Made by a program: the position numbers and the translations under genes
The notes under the pieces: model-generated
Told to the model about the DNA's origin: nothing
Database searches by the model: none
The model's input: the letters and a program-made list of their open reading frames with translations, nothing else
Source: Alphaproteobacteria bacterium
GTDB lineage: Bacteria > Pseudomonadota > Alphaproteobacteria > JAVJVX01
Assembly: GCA_040220875.1 (NCBI GenBank)
Contig: JAVJVX010000009.1
Coordinates: 248,001 to 312,000 of the forward strand
Direction of reading: 5' to 3'
Length of the DNA: 64,000 nt
Shown: positions 53,469 to 64,000 of the stretch, in pieces
Layout: each line of letters opens with the position of its first letter
Numbering within the stretch: position 1 is the first letter of the stretch

Positions 53469-56142
53469 GCAGATGACCGACATCAAGCACGTCATCCGCC
53501 TCATGGATCTGGCCGGTCACGACATCCTCTAAAACAAGAGGCCGCGCCAGGCGGGGCAGACTAACCACCGTTCCTTCCCAGGCCCTGGCTGGTACTAATG
53601 GCCGATCGGTCCCGCGCAGCATCGAAAACGCAAGGCGCGGCGCGACGACAATGGCGAGAGCACCGCCCCGCCGCCGTGCAAAAGCGATCACATGACCCGC
53701 ACGGGTGCCCGTGACTTCAAGCGGCACATACGCGCCCTCAGCGAAAAGCGCCGGGTGGCGGCGGCGCAAGGCCAGACCAGCACCGGTCAGAGCCATTTTG
53801 GGCCGGCCGTCAACCCAGCCCGACACCAGAGCCTCGGGCGCCGCCTGGGAAAGCCTCGCGAGGCAGCCCGCACGGCGGTCGAAATCAACCTGGCCCCGAT
53901 TATCCGGGTCAACCAGACTCACATCCCAGAATTCCGTCCCCTGGTAGAAATCAGGCACGCCGGGCGCGATCAATTTGACCGCGAGTTGCGATAACCCGTT
54001 CAAAGCGCCCGCCCGCCAGATCGGCTGCGCGGTCGCGACGAAATCCTCCAGAAATCCGGCGGATGCTTCAAGGGAGAGCGCTCGCTCGACAAAATTGCAG
54101 ACGGCCGCTTCATAGGCGACATCAGGGGCAAGCCAGTTGGTCCGCTGTTTGGCCTCGCGCGTGGCTTTCTTCATGTAGCGCACCATCCGCCGACACAACT
54201 CGGCCAGGTTGTGCGGATCATGCCGCCACGATGAGCCCTCGACCAGCGGAGCCGGCCAGGCGCCCAAAAGGGACTGATAGAAGAGCCATTCGTCGTTGCG
54301 TGTCGGAGCCCGGCCGCAAGCCAGGTCCCGGGCATGGGGAGAATTCTGGTCGGACCAGCGGGCCACCGCGCACGCCCAGTCTTCTGGCATCTCACTCAGG
54401 ACATAAAGCCGCGCACGGGCATCCTCTCCCCGCTTGGTGTCGTGGGTCGATGTTGCCGACAGGCCGGCAGGTTGCTCACGACCACGTTTGGCCATGGTGT
54501 CATGGAAATGTGCGAGGGGCGCGCCGAAACGGCCGGGCGCGCCGCCAACCTCGTTGAGGGCGATAAGCCGGTTGAAGCGGTAGAAAGCCGTGTCCTCGAC
54601 CGATTTCGCCATGACCGCCCCTGTCGTCTGCTGGAAGCGTATCGAAAACGCGGCAACCCGGCCCGGGTCCATGTCTGACCGGGCATCACGGCAAACGAGG
54701 TTCTTGACAAATTCGACAGCACGGCCGTCTCCCGTCTCATGTCTCTCGCGGACATTTCGGGCGGCGCTGTCCATCAGCGCCCGATCTGCCCGCATCGCGC
54801 CGCCCGCGTCTACATAAGTTCGATAAACCGGCAGCGCCGCAGCCAGCGCGACGATCGCCCGGCGCAACGTGTCGGCGCCCAGATCACGGGCCGACGCATC
54901 CTCAAGCGCGATCTTCTGCGCCATCTCGGTAAGTGTCTCGAGCTCGGCCGCGAGATTATAGCTAAAGACTTCCCGCTTGGTTTCGCCCACCACCTCTGCA
55001 TAATCTTTTTTCTCACCCGAGAAATCTCTATAAGCAGCAGTCATCGCCTTTTCGCCGCCCGGCCACACGAGAACCCCGGCCAGGGGCGCGATAAACTCAT
55101 ATCCCGTAGTGCCTGCGACCGGCCACTCAGAGCGGAGTGACTCGTCAGGGCCAAGAATTTTCTCTACCAGAACGTAGGCAGCACCGGCGGGGAAAATTGT
55201 TTGAAGCCGCGCCAGATACTCACGGGGATCGGCCAGCCCATCCACGTGATCGACCCGAACGCCGGCAACATCTCTGGCAGACAGAAGACGGCCCAGCAGG
55301 GCGTGCACCGCGTCGAACACGGCCCGATCCTCCACGCGCAGGCAAATCAAATCGGTAATTTCAAAGAACCGGCGATACACCAGGTGCTCGCGCCCAAGTC
55401 GCCAGTCCGCGAGCCGCCAGGTTTGAGCTTCGTGCACGGCATGGAGGCGATCGCGTTCCGCTGAGATGGTCGAAGCGGCCACCTGCAACGCCGCTCCCGT
55501 TGCCGGCGTTTCCGCCAGCCTGGCGAGCCGGCGCTGAAGCGGGGGTGCCCCGGCCGGGCCCGCCGCCCGAAAAAGCGCCCCCAGTTCTCCCAGCATCGTG
55601 TTGCCACCGGCCTCGAGCACCAGGGCGTAGGAAGGTGGCGTAAGGGGCAACCGGCTGTTCCCATGGGTAAACAGGAAGCGTCCCGTCCTGGCGTCGAACG
55701 AGACCCCCAGTTGCCCTGCCTCGAGAGCTTCTCCGTAGGGTATCGGAAGAACTGGCAGGATCAGCCGGCCCCCGGACCAGTCAATATCGAAGAAACGGGC
55801 ATAATCGCTCGCCTCACCCCATTCCAGAACCGACTGCCACCAGGGATTGTTTTCCGAAGTCCCCATATGATTGGGGACGAAATCGACGATCATCTCGAGC
55901 CCGGCCGACGTCAATGCCCGGGAGAGACGTTTAAAGCCCGCCTCGCCGCCAAGCGCCGGCTCCAGCTTCGTGCAATCGCTCACATCATAGCCGTGCTCCG
56001 ATTCGGGACCCGCTGCGAAAATCGGCGACCCATAGAGATGCGACACGCCAAGCTTCTGCAGATACGGCGCGAGGCCAGCGGCCACCTCGAAGGTTACGCC
56101 GTCGCGAAATTGCAGCCGGTAAGTAGCCACGGGCACGGTCAT
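53398..56142 (-). CDS. treY: Malto-oligosyltrehalose synthase
   Basis: GH13 enzyme turning the reducing end of a maltodextrin into a trehalose unit. The 914 residues show ATYRLQF at the start, DFVPNHMGT, the nucleophile region GVRVDHVDGLADP, the acid in LVEKILG and STHDTKRGEDARARL, all TreY marks. Its start overlaps the malQ stop by ATGA; it is the last gene of the glgB-glgX-treZ-malQ-treY operon. The conserved C-terminal LLTRFPVSVLEG lies inside the antiporter overlap, so the overlap is real coding on both strands. Confidence 0.95.
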   Translation of the reverse strand: MTVPVATYRLQFRDGVTFEVAAGLAPYLQKLGVSHLYGSPIFAAGPESEHGYDVSDCTKLEPALGGEAGFKRLSRALTSAGLEMIVDFVPNHMGTSENNPWWQSVLEWGEASDYARFFDIDWSGGRLILPVLPIPYGEALEAGQLGVSFDARTGRFLFTHGNSRLPLTPPSYALVLEAGGNTMLGELGALFRAAGPAGAPPLQRRLARLAETPATGAALQVAASTISAERDRLHAVHEAQTWRLADWRLGREHLVYRRFFEITDLICLRVEDRAVFDAVHALLGRLLSARDVAGVRVDHVDGLADPREYLARLQTIFPAGAAYVLVEKILGPDESLRSEWPVAGTTGYEFIAPLAGVLVWPGGEKAMTAAYRDFSGEKKDYAEVVGETKREVFSYNLAAELETLTEMAQKIALEDASARDLGADTLRRAIVALAAALPVYRTYVDAGGAMRADRALMDSAARNVRERHETGDGRAVEFVKNLVCRDARSDMDPGRVAAFSIRFQQTTGAVMAKSVEDTAFYRFNRLIALNEVGGAPGRFGAPLAHFHDTMAKRGREQPAGLSATSTHDTKRGEDARARLYVLSEMPEDWACAVARWSDQNSPHARDLACGRAPTRNDEWLFYQSLLGAWPAPLVEGSSWRHDPHNLAELCRRMVRYMKKATREAKQRTNWLAPDVAYEAAVCNFVERALSLEASAGFLEDFVATAQPIWRAGALNGLSQLAVKLIAPGVPDFYQGTEFWDVSLVDPDNRGQVDFDRRAGCLARLSQAAPEALVSGWVDGRPKMALTGAGLALRRRHPALFAEGAYVPLEVTGTRAGHVIAFARRRGGALAIVVAPRLAFSMLRGTDRPLVPARAWEGTVVSLPRLARPLVLEDVVTGQIHEADDVLDVGHLLTRFPVSVLEGVAPDPREGSQAG

Positions 56143-58007
56143 TGCCGAGGCGGTCTTTCTGCACGAACCGCCGCCACGATCGCCTGATAGAAAGGAGACC
56201 GCCCCAGGTCCTCGATGTCCAGCGGCAGGCGGCGGCGCCAGTTGGGATATTCGTCATGGGTCCCGGGCACGTTGACGGGCGCCGTCTCGCCACAAAGATC
56301 GTCAACCTGAACGCCCAGCAAGTAGGCCGGTGTGCGCGCTAGAAAGCGGTGGATATCGGCCGCCTGTTGCGGGCCGAGGGTGCTGAAACCGTCGCCGGAC
56401 AATTGCGAGCAAATGCCCTCTTCCGTTAGCCGTCTGACGAGCGCCTCGCGGTCTCGGCGACGCTCTCCCCGGCGACGGACTGATTCCGCGTTATCGATCT
56501 GGCCGATCGATCGAAGGAGGTGAATATCCTCTTCCCCCCACCAGGCGAGCAATGGCGGCAAGTCGTGTGTCGACACGCTGGCGAAGCCTTGCTGCACATA
56601 GGACCCGGCAGGGTGAAATCCCTTCCTGTCCCGGGCGAAGTACAAAATTTCCGAAGACAGGATGTGAGCCCGCCGCAAAATATCGCTGAATCCTTTTGGC
56701 ACAGTGCCGAGGTCTTCACCGACGAGAAGCGTCCGGCTCGCTGCCGAAACGTCAGCCAGAACTTCCAGCATTCCCGCGAGCGGATAGAGAACGTAGGCAC
56801 CCTCATCCGGCGTGCGGCCTTCCGGAATCCAATAAAGGCGATAGATATTCATCGCATGATCGATGCGAAGGGCACCCGCATGACACGTCGCGCGCCCGAT
56901 CAGAGTGCGGTAGGGCATCATATCTTCCTGTCGCAGCACGCGTGGTGACATGGGCGCCAGACCCCAGTCCTGCCCGGCCTGAAAAAATGCATCGGGGGGC
57001 GAACCGATGTGGGCATCCCGCACGACCAGGTCCGGCCGTGACCAGGTGGCTGACCCGTCCGGCGCCGTTCCCACGGCAAAATCGAGATAGAGCCCGATGC
57101 GCATCCCGGCATCGCCGGCCCGGCGCATGGCTTCAGCCAACTGTGTGTCCGCGATCCATTGCAGCCAGAGGTGAAAGCGGATATCCGCCTCGTGATCCTG
57201 TGCGAACGCCGTGACTGCGGCGCTGTCGGCAGCCTGAAAAGGGCCGGGCCAGCGATGCCAGCCGGCCCCTTTGCCCTGATCCGCCATATGGTGAGACAAC
57301 GCTTCGAAGCACGCATGAGCCCAAAGCATTTCACTGCCTTCTCGGACGAAGGCATTGAAATCCGACACCGAATTTTCATTCTTGAAGTTTGGCCAGGCCC
57401 GACGCAGAACGCGGAACTTGAAGTCCGCCACCGCGCGATAGTCCACGCTCTGACCCGCCCGGAGACTTGAGACTACTTCCGGCCGGAAATCTGGCGGCGT
57501 TGAAAGGCCCGGCACGCGATCGATCGCAATGTAAAGCGGATTGAGAAATCTGCGGCTCGACGGGGAGAACGGACTGCACCGGTCCGGGTCTGCACTGAAC
57601 AGGGCGTGCAGCGGATTGACACCGACAAAGTCGGCCCCATCCTGGGCGGCGATTTCAGCCAACCGGGCAAGATCCTCGAAATCGCCGATCCCGTGGTTCC
57701 GCGCCGATCGCAGGCCATATAACTGGCAGGTGATCCCCCAGGCGCGATCTCTTTCCAGCCAGTCCGGCAAAAAGCATTTCAGCCCGGCGGGCGCAACCAT
57801 ACGGTCCGGCTGCGGGGATGGGGCTTGTGCGAGGGCGCGCTCGATATCGGCCTTGGTTCTTGCCGCCACGCCCATTGCTTCGAGCACCTCTCTGACCACT
57901 GCGTCACTGACCCGACGGATCCGGCCCCGATCGCTCAAATAACTACGCTGCACGCCATAAGCCGACGCCAGACGCGCCAGAGTGGACGTGTCGCGCGCGC
58001 CCGTCAT
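56139..58007 (-). CDS. malQ: 4-alpha-glucanotransferase (amylomaltase)
   Basis: GH77 enzyme shuffling maltodextrins, releasing glucose and lengthening chains for phosphorylase or TreY. The 622 residues show WGITCQLYGLRSARNHGIGDF, the nucleophile in ALRIDHAMNIYRLYWIPEG, LVGEDLGTVP with the acid, and VSTHDLPPL. ATGA overlaps with treZ before it and treY after it. Placement between treZ and treY suggests it feeds chains of suitable length to TreY. Confidence 0.94.
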   Translation of the reverse strand: MTGARDTSTLARLASAYGVQRSYLSDRGRIRRVSDAVVREVLEAMGVAARTKADIERALAQAPSPQPDRMVAPAGLKCFLPDWLERDRAWGITCQLYGLRSARNHGIGDFEDLARLAEIAAQDGADFVGVNPLHALFSADPDRCSPFSPSSRRFLNPLYIAIDRVPGLSTPPDFRPEVVSSLRAGQSVDYRAVADFKFRVLRRAWPNFKNENSVSDFNAFVREGSEMLWAHACFEALSHHMADQGKGAGWHRWPGPFQAADSAAVTAFAQDHEADIRFHLWLQWIADTQLAEAMRRAGDAGMRIGLYLDFAVGTAPDGSATWSRPDLVVRDAHIGSPPDAFFQAGQDWGLAPMSPRVLRQEDMMPYRTLIGRATCHAGALRIDHAMNIYRLYWIPEGRTPDEGAYVLYPLAGMLEVLADVSAASRTLLVGEDLGTVPKGFSDILRRAHILSSEILYFARDRKGFHPAGSYVQQGFASVSTHDLPPLLAWWGEEDIHLLRSIGQIDNAESVRRRGERRRDREALVRRLTEEGICSQLSGDGFSTLGPQQAADIHRFLARTPAYLLGVQVDDLCGETAPVNVPGTHDEYPNWRRRLPLDIEDLGRSPFYQAIVAAVRAERPPRQ

Positions 58008-59851
58008 TTCGCCTCCGCCTGCGGACCGCCGTCGTCATTTAGGAAAACGAGCACCGCCCAGCCAGGAAGATCCCCCGCCCCAACCGCCCGGGAAAGGCCT
58101 GGCGACGATTCGAACAGCAGCCTGCCCCCACCGCCGGCAAACGCCACCGGGCCCGGGTCGTCGCTCAAATTGGCGAGCATTCTCAGTTCCGCACCGTCCG
58201 CCAATTGCCAGACCACGCCGAGCGTCCGGTCATCACGCGTCTCGGCGCGTCCGGCGTGCCCGTCGATACCGGCCAGCCGGGGCGTGATCTCGCCCCGTCG
58301 AATTGCGAGGAGCCGGCTGACAAGCTCGTGCCGCGATCGGCCCCGTTTCGAGGCCAGCCTGGTCCAGTCGAGTTGAGACGTGCGAAAGGTCGATTCGGCA
58401 TTGGGGTCTGGAATACGATCCCGGTTCGCTTCGTCTGCAAACCGCGCGAAGCGGCGAAATTCCCGCCGGCGCCCTTCCCGCACCGCCTCCGCCAGTTCTC
58501 CCTGAAAATCGGTAAAAAAACCGAAGGATCGGGTCTCTCCATATTCCTCGCCCATGAACAGGAGCGGAATATGCGGCCCCAGTATGAGGAGTGCCAGAAG
58601 TGCCTCTATCACCTGCGCTGGCGCGAGGGTCACGAGCCGTTCGTTGAAGGCCCTGTTGCCGATCTGGTCATGGTTCTGCAGAAAATTTATGAAGGTCGTC
58701 GGCGGCAAATGGGCGGATGGAACACCCCTCGGAGAATTATCCCGGAAACGTGAAACCTCGCCCTGATAGACGAACCCTTCGGCCAGGCTTCGGGCCAGCT
58801 TTTCCACCCGCCCGGCGGCATAATCAATGTAATACCCCTCTGTTTCACCTGTCGCGATAACATGGGCTGCGTGATGGAAGTCATCATTCCATTCAGCCGT
58901 GTAATATCCCGGCGCTTCCACCCGATCCTTTTCGTGGAACCGCGTGAGGTTGCGATCATCCTCCGTCGTCAGGTGGATATGCCGATCGGTGATCCTTGTC
59001 CTGACGAGACGGCCGATCTCATCGAGAATATTTACTTCCGATACGTCCTCGATCTGGTCAATTGCATCAAATCGCAGGCCGTCAAACCGGAATTCTTCCA
59101 GCCAGTAAAGAGTATTATCCACGAAATAGTCGCGAACCGCCGGGACATCATAGGCGATGGCACCACCCCAGGGCGTCTGGCGTTCAGGATGGAAAAATGA
59201 CGGCGCGTAATGGTGCAGGTAATTCCCATCCGGGCCGAAGTGATTGTACACGACATCCAGGATGACCATCAGGCCGCGCTCGTGGGCCGCGTCAACAAGC
59301 TCTTTCAGGGCGTCCGGACCGCCATAGACATGATGGGGCGCATACATGAGAACACCGTCATATCCCCAGCCCCGGTTTCCCTCATATTGCGCAACCGGCA
59401 TCAGTTCGAGCGCCGTGATGCCGGTGGCGGCCAGGTGATCGAGCCGCTCGAGCACAGCCTTGAAGGTGCCCGAGCCCGTGAAAGTGCCGACGTGAGTCTC
59501 GTAGATCACGGCCTCGGGCCAGGGACGGCCGGGCCAATCCCCACACCGCCACTCATAGGCGAGAGGCTCCACCAGAAGAGACGGACCGTGGACGTCCCCC
59601 GCCTGTGCGCGGGCCGCCGGATCGGGCACCAGCATTCCGTCCGGCAGGGAAAATGCGTAGCTGTCGCCGCTTGCCATCTCTGGGATGGCGCACTCGAACC
59701 AGCCATCGCCGACCGGATTCATCGCCAACCGGCTTCCCTTGGCGACAAGCCAGAGGCTCTCGACACCGGGCGCCCACAGGCGGAACCTCGCACCACCCCC
59801 ATCAAGAAGCTCACTCCCCCAAGACTTTCGATAGGCAAAGCGCGCACTCAT
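58004..59851 (-). CDS. treZ: Malto-oligosyltrehalose trehalohydrolase
   Basis: Releases free trehalose from the TreY product. The start at 59851 ([16 protein letters not shown]) overlaps the glgX stop by ATGA and gives 615 residues; the open frame to 60103 is not used. There is an N-terminal E-set domain (RFRLWAPGVESL), then the GH13 barrel with DVVYNHFGPDGNY, FRFDGLRFDAIDQI (nucleophile), HLTTEDDRN (acid) and LQNHDQIGN. These variants separate TreZ from GlgB. Confidence 0.95.
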   Translation of the reverse strand: MSARFAYRKSWGSELLDGGGARFRLWAPGVESLWLVAKGSRLAMNPVGDGWFECAIPEMASGDSYAFSLPDGMLVPDPAARAQAGDVHGPSLLVEPLAYEWRCGDWPGRPWPEAVIYETHVGTFTGSGTFKAVLERLDHLAATGITALELMPVAQYEGNRGWGYDGVLMYAPHHVYGGPDALKELVDAAHERGLMVILDVVYNHFGPDGNYLHHYAPSFFHPERQTPWGGAIAYDVPAVRDYFVDNTLYWLEEFRFDGLRFDAIDQIEDVSEVNILDEIGRLVRTRITDRHIHLTTEDDRNLTRFHEKDRVEAPGYYTAEWNDDFHHAAHVIATGETEGYYIDYAAGRVEKLARSLAEGFVYQGEVSRFRDNSPRGVPSAHLPPTTFINFLQNHDQIGNRAFNERLVTLAPAQVIEALLALLILGPHIPLLFMGEEYGETRSFGFFTDFQGELAEAVREGRRREFRRFARFADEANRDRIPDPNAESTFRTSQLDWTRLASKRGRSRHELVSRLLAIRRGEITPRLAGIDGHAGRAETRDDRTLGVVWQLADGAELRMLANLSDDPGPVAFAGGGGRLLFESSPGLSRAVGAGDLPGWAVLVFLNDDGGPQAEAK

Positions 59852-61932
59852 GACGGACTTGAAGCCAGTAGAAACAAGGACCGTTCGGGAAGAGAAAAAA
59901 TTTCTTGCGGATGAAAAAACGGCTCGTCCGGATTGATCCGGCCCACTGCCGTATCCACCAGAAGCCGCCAGCGACGGCCCGTTTCTGAAGGCGGCAGGCA
60001 AAAATTTGTTGTCGTCGTGCTGCCGTTGATCAGAACGATCGCCTGGTTCAGGGAGGCCTCGCTCAAAAGGAGCCCTATTGTGTCGACTTCCGGGTCGTGC
60101 CAATCGTCATCATTCATCTCAGACCCGTCAGGCTTGAGCCAGATCACGTTTTTCAGATTTTGTTCGCCGATTTCCTGCCCGTGCAGGAATTGTGTCTGTC
60201 GCAGAAGTGAAAAATTCTTCCGGAGTTGGATAAGGCCTGACATAAACACCGAAAGTGCCAAGTCACGATCCGTGTTGCCGGTCCAGTTCATCCAGACTTC
60301 CTCGTTGTCCTGACAGAAGGCGTTGTTGTTGCCGCCCTGACTGCGACCGAGTTCATCCCCCATAAGAAGCATGGGTGTTCCCTGGGACAGCAATAGCGTG
60401 GCCATGAGATTGCGGCGCATCCGGTCACGGAGGTCGAGAATTTTGGGGTCGTCCGTGGGTCCCTCTGCGCCGCAGTTCCAGCTTCGATTGTCGTCCTGTC
60501 CGTCCTGATTGTCCTCCAGATTGGCTTCGTTATGCTTTTCGTTATAGGAGACAAGATCCTTCAGTGTGAATCCGTCATGGGCGGTGATGAAATTTACGCT
60601 CGCCCACGGGCGACGCCCGCTATGGTCGAAGAGATCGGCCCACCCCAAGAGACCACGGGCGAGATCGGGCATCGCGTTCTCCTCTCCACGCCAGAAGTCC
60701 CGCACGCTGTCGCGATATCGCCCGTTCCACTCGGCCATGCCCGGCGGGAAGCGTCCCAGTTGATAGCCATCGGGCCCGACATCCCAGGGCTCCGCGATCA
60801 ATTTGACATCCGAAAGAATCGGGTCCTGCTTGACGGCTTCAAAAAACACTGCCTGATTGTCGAAGGCCTCGCGCTCCCGGCCAAGCGCGGTAGCGAGGTC
60901 GAAGCGGAAACCGTCCACATGGGCCTCCTCGACCCAGTAACGCAGCGAATCCATGACCATCTGAAGGACCCGCGAGTTATTCAGATTAAGCGTATTCCCG
61001 CAGCCCGTGACGTCGTAGTAATAGCGGGGATCGCTATCGAGAATGTAATAACTGGCGTTGTCCGCTCCCCTGAAGGACAGGGTGGGACCAAGGTGATTGC
61101 CTTCGGCGGTGTGATTGTAGACGACGTCCAGGATTACTTCTATTCCGGCCTCGTGAAGGCGACGCACGACAAGCTTGAATTCGTGCAGATCACTGTGCGG
61201 CGAGATATAGCGTGTAGCCGGCGCAAAAAACCCGACCGTGTTGTAGCCCCAGTAATTGACGAGGCCTTTCTGCACGAGATAGCGATCGTCAAAGAAAGCC
61301 TGGATCGGCATCAGCTCCAGCGCGGTGACGCCAAGCTTGACAAGGTGATCAATCACGGCCGGATTGGCGAGCCCGGCGAATGTTCCCTGAAGGGACTCCG
61401 GCAGATCCGGGTGACGCGCTGTCAGGCCCTTGAGATGGGCTTCGTAGATAATGGTCTCCGCCCATGGCCGTCGCGGCCGCACCTCATCCCCCCAGACTAC
61501 GGACGGGTCGATAACCACGCATTTCGGCATGACGAAGGCCGAGTTGCGTCGATCCATCGAAAGATCTTCGCGCGGATGGCCGATTCGGTAGCCGAACGCT
61601 GCATCATGCCAGCGCAGGTCGCCGTGATAGGCCTTTGCATAAGGGTCCAGCAGCAGCTTGTTGGAATTAAACCTGTGACCGGCAGTCGGCTCATACGGCC
61701 CGTGTGCGCGGTAGCCGTATAACTGGCCGGGGCGCACGTCGTGCAGGTAACCGTGCCACACCTCATGTGTGTATTCCGGCAATTCGATCCGCTCGAGCTC
61801 ACGCCGTCCGTTCCGGTCAAACAGACAGAGTTCGACCTTCCGGGCATTTGCCGAGAAGAAGGCAAAATTAACACCGGACCCGTCCCATGTCGCACCGAGC
61901 GGGTAAGGCCGCCCTTCACTCAAGCGCCTCAC
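59848..61932 (-). CDS. glgX: Glycogen debranching enzyme
   Basis: Isoamylase-type GH13 enzyme that hydrolyses alpha-1,6 branches of phosphorylase-limited glycogen, releasing short maltodextrins. The 694 residues start at GTG 61932, overlapping the glgB stop (GTGA). CBM48 domain at 1-130 ([18 protein letters not shown]), then [44 protein letters not shown] and [15 protein letters not shown]. Its products are substrates for TreY and MalQ in the same operon. Also classed with TreX. Confidence 0.95.
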   Translation of the reverse strand: MRRLSEGRPYPLGATWDGSGVNFAFFSANARKVELCLFDRNGRRELERIELPEYTHEVWHGYLHDVRPGQLYGYRAHGPYEPTAGHRFNSNKLLLDPYAKAYHGDLRWHDAAFGYRIGHPREDLSMDRRNSAFVMPKCVVIDPSVVWGDEVRPRRPWAETIIYEAHLKGLTARHPDLPESLQGTFAGLANPAVIDHLVKLGVTALELMPIQAFFDDRYLVQKGLVNYWGYNTVGFFAPATRYISPHSDLHEFKLVVRRLHEAGIEVILDVVYNHTAEGNHLGPTLSFRGADNASYYILDSDPRYYYDVTGCGNTLNLNNSRVLQMVMDSLRYWVEEAHVDGFRFDLATALGREREAFDNQAVFFEAVKQDPILSDVKLIAEPWDVGPDGYQLGRFPPGMAEWNGRYRDSVRDFWRGEENAMPDLARGLLGWADLFDHSGRRPWASVNFITAHDGFTLKDLVSYNEKHNEANLEDNQDGQDDNRSWNCGAEGPTDDPKILDLRDRMRRNLMATLLLSQGTPMLLMGDELGRSQGGNNNAFCQDNEEVWMNWTGNTDRDLALSVFMSGLIQLRKNFSLLRQTQFLHGQEIGEQNLKNVIWLKPDGSEMNDDDWHDPEVDTIGLLLSEASLNQAIVLINGSTTTTNFCLPPSETGRRWRLLVDTAVGRINPDEPFFHPQEIFSLPERSLFLLASSPS

Positions 61933-64000
61933 GGCCCGCCTCCCCGGCTTCCCTTCGCCGGCGGATCGGGAGTGAGCACCAGGGTGGCGAGCGGCGGCAG
62001 GGTCAGATTCAGTGACTGGTCCCGGCCATGCCAGGGCTTTCGCTCCGCCTCGACCATGCCGCTATTGCCGACATTGGAGCCACCGTAACAGGCACCGTCG
62101 GTATTCAGAATTTCGAGCCATTTACCGGCAACAGGAACGCCAATCCGGTAATTTTGATGCACAACGGGAGAAAAATTCGCCACCACGACCACGGGGAGGC
62201 CATCCCCCATCCCCTTTCTCAAGTAGACGAGCACATTTTGATCCGCATCGCTGGCGTCGATCCATTCGAAACCCTGCCACTCGCAATCGAGCTGGTGCAG
62301 AGCCGGGTACTCCCGGTAGAGCAGATTCAAATCCCGGACCAGATCGCGGACACCCGCATGGAGAGGATCATCCAGCAGATGCCAGTCGAGGCTTCTGTCA
62401 TGGCTCCATTCCCTTTCCTGGCCGAACTCGCCGCCCATGAAGAGCAGTTTTTTGCCGGGATGCGTCCACATGAAGGCAAAATACGCCCGCAGATTGGCGA
62501 ATTTCTGCCACCGGTCTCCTGGCATTTTCGACAGAAGTGAGCCCTTCCCGTGAACGACTTCGTCGTGACTGAGCGGCAGAATGAAGTTCTCGCTGAAGGC
62601 ATAGATAAGGGCGAATGTCATTTGGTCCCGATGGTAGCGCCGAAAAACCGGATCGGTTTTCATGTACTCCAGCGTGTCATGCATCCATCCCATGTTCCAT
62701 TTGTACCGGAAACCAAGCCCGCCTCTCTCCACGGGTGCGCTCACACCGGGCCAGGCGGTGGATTCCTCGGCAACAGTCGCAGCTCCAGGCACTTCCGAGT
62801 GAATGGTGATGTTCATCTGTCTGAGGAAACGTATCGCCTCAAGATTTTCATTACCCCCCTGCTCGTTCGGGACCCAGTCTCCCGGTTCGCGGCTGTAATC
62901 GAGATAAAGCATCGACGCCACCGCATCGACTCGCAGCGCATCTACATGATATCGGGAGAGCCAGAACAGGGCATTGGCCTGGAGGAAATTCGAAACTTCC
63001 CGTCGCCCGAAATTGTAAATCAGGGTGTCCCAGTCCCTGTGAATGCCGAGGCGCGGATCGAGATGCTCGTAGAGTGCCGTACCGTCGAACCGGGCAAGTC
63101 CGTGCGGGTCCGAGGGGAAATGAGCCGGCACCCAGTCGACGATAACGCCAACGCCGGCGCGATGGCACTTGTCCACGAAAAGCGCGAATTCCTCCGGCCG
63201 TCCAAACCGGCTGGTCGGCGCGAAGAGGCCGACGGGCTGATACCCCCAGGATCCGGTAAAGGGATGCTCGGAGATCGGCAGCAATTCTATATGCGTAAAG
63301 CCCAGATCCTGAACATGGGCGATCAGCCGGTCCGCCAGTTCCTCGTAATTGGGGCTGCTCCCGTCGTCGTGGCGCCACCAGGACCCGGCATGGACCTCGT
63401 AGATCGAGATCGGCATCGCCGGATCAAACGCCGTGCCGCGCCAGGCCAGCCAGTCACTGTCGCCCCAGGCATATTCCAGAAGCCCGTGGATTCTGGAGGC
63501 GGTTTCGGGCGGCGACTGCTGCTCAAAGCTTACGGGATCCGCCTTGAGCGGCAGAATTTCGCCCCCGCCCCCCAGAATTTCGTACTTGTAAAGGGCGCCC
63601 CGCTTTAGGTCCGGGATGAAAAGCTCCCAAAGACCGCCTTCCGGGCGATGACGCATCGGATGTACCCGGCCATCCCAATTATTGAAATCCCCCACGATAC
63701 TGACCCGGCGCGCGTTGGGGGCCCATACCACGAAGGCGACCCCTTCCACACCCTCAAGCTCCATCGGGTGTGCGCCAAGACGGGTATAGAGGTGCCGATG
63801 CGTCCCCTCCGACATCAGGAAAATATCCAGCTCCCCCAGTATGAGGCCGAAGTGGTACGGGTCCTCGATTTCCCGAACCCCGCCCAGCCCCGAAAGACGC
63901 AAGCGATAGGGAAACCGGTCGCGGCGTCCGGGAATCGTTCCAGCGAAAAAACCTTCGTCATGCAGGCAAGCGAGAGGGGCGACAATACCCCCGGTTTCCT
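61929..64000 (-). CDS. glgB: 1,4-alpha-glucan branching enzyme (5' end beyond window)
   Basis: Makes the alpha-1,6 branches of glycogen. The frame stays open to the right edge and codes for typical GlgB N-terminal sequence there ([22 protein letters not shown]), so the gene starts outside the window; the TTG at 63902 is not its start. About 690 residues are visible: the N1 domain end, CBM48 ([23 protein letters not shown]), [28 protein letters not shown] (nucleophile), EEST (acid) and [10 protein letters not shown]. First visible gene of the coupled glycogen/trehalose operon; glgA and glgC may lie to the right. Confidence 0.95.
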   Translation of the reverse strand, partial: ETGGIVAPLACLHDEGFFAGTIPGRRDRFPYRLRLSGLGGVREIEDPYHFGLILGELDIFLMSEGTHRHLYTRLGAHPMELEGVEGVAFVVWAPNARRVSIVGDFNNWDGRVHPMRHRPEGGLWELFIPDLKRGALYKYEILGGGGEILPLKADPVSFEQQSPPETASRIHGLLEYAWGDSDWLAWRGTAFDPAMPISIYEVHAGSWWRHDDGSSPNYEELADRLIAHVQDLGFTHIELLPISEHPFTGSWGYQPVGLFAPTSRFGRPEEFALFVDKCHRAGVGVIVDWVPAHFPSDPHGLARFDGTALYEHLDPRLGIHRDWDTLIYNFGRREVSNFLQANALFWLSRYHVDALRVDAVASMLYLDYSREPGDWVPNEQGGNENLEAIRFLRQMNITIHSEVPGAATVAEESTAWPGVSAPVERGGLGFRYKWNMGWMHDTLEYMKTDPVFRRYHRDQMTFALIYAFSENFILPLSHDEVVHGKGSLLSKMPGDRWQKFANLRAYFAFMWTHPGKKLLFMGGEFGQEREWSHDRSLDWHLLDDPLHAGVRDLVRDLNLLYREYPALHQLDCEWQGFEWIDASDADQNVLVYLRKGMGDGLPVVVVANFSPVVHQNYRIGVPVAGKWLEILNTDGACYGGSNVGNSGMVEAERKPWHGRDQSLNLTLPPLATLVLTPDPPAKGSRGGGP

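Noticed and set aside
60532-61722. 396-codon plus-strand frame inside glgX
   Set aside because: Antisense shadow of GH13 motifs.
63902-64000. TTG at 63902 as the start of glgB
   Set aside because: The frame continues to the window edge with typical GlgB sequence, so the true start is outside.
1-64000. tRNA, rRNA, tmRNA, CRISPR arrays, insertion sequences or prophage
   Set aside because: No repeat arrays, transposase, integrase or tRNA-like cloverleaf seen; gaps are mostly too short.

Overview
The window is one contiguous piece of a GC-rich alphaproteobacterial chromosome. Evidence for the class is the order folK-rpoZ-rsh-DUF2062-pdxJ-acpS-lepB-rnc-era-recO-parC, a MucR/Ros regulator, the rpiB-glyA pair and a CtrA-type TTAA-N7-TTAA site. 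A Rhodospirillales-like order is my guess; genus cannot be read from the sequence. Coding density is very high. Many genes are coupled by ATGA or GTGA overlaps, and several convergent genes share or overlap stop codons. I see no rRNA, tRNA, insertion sequence, phage or CRISPR array.

Layout. 0-4.2 kb: glyA (cut by the left edge), rpiB, mucR, an AGCS alanine/Na+ symporter and a small conserved protein behind a CtrA-like box. 4.3-8.9 kb: biotin operon bioF-bioC-bioD-bioA and a MarR regulator. 9.1-16.7 kb: hemB, an S45 acylase, motA-motB, bpt and a TRAP binding protein. 16.7-18.6 kb: TRAP membrane subunits, convergent with the binding protein. 18.6-29.4 kb: the housekeeping cluster from folK/rpoZ/rsh down to parC. 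29.5-35.2 kb: a family-5 uracil-DNA glycosylase, smpB, dapA, a lytic transglycosylase and a TrpB2-type synthase.

35.5-64 kb is the most interesting part. nhaA, pta-ackA, a LuxR regulator with a degenerate receiver and an amidohydrolase come first. Then comes a leftward six-gene unit: dodecin-like protein, beta-phosphoglucomutase/trehalose-6-phosphate phosphatase fusion, GH65 phosphorylase, PEP synthase, D-2-hydroxyacid dehydrogenase and a P2-type (Ca2+-like) ATPase. It starts from a promoter with a perfect FNR/FixK box near -42. A second perfect box lies before a divergent cation/proton antiporter. Next is a leftward, fully coupled operon glgB-glgX-treZ-malQ-treY; glgB is cut by the right edge.

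Together these genes suggest a low-oxygen energy module. Glycogen is trimmed (GlgX, MalQ) and turned into trehalose (TreY/TreZ). Trehalose, or trehalose 6-phosphate after dephosphorylation, is split by the GH65 phosphorylase to glucose plus beta-glucose 1-phosphate, and the fused mutase makes glucose 6-phosphate. Pyruvate can then go to D-lactate, acetate with ATP (Pta-AckA) or PEP (PpsA), while NhaA, the antiporter and the P-type ATPase handle ions. The fusion plus GH65 equals the three-domain mycobacterial OtsB1, and the ATPase resembles CtpF, both in the hypoxic DosR regulon. This link is an inference.
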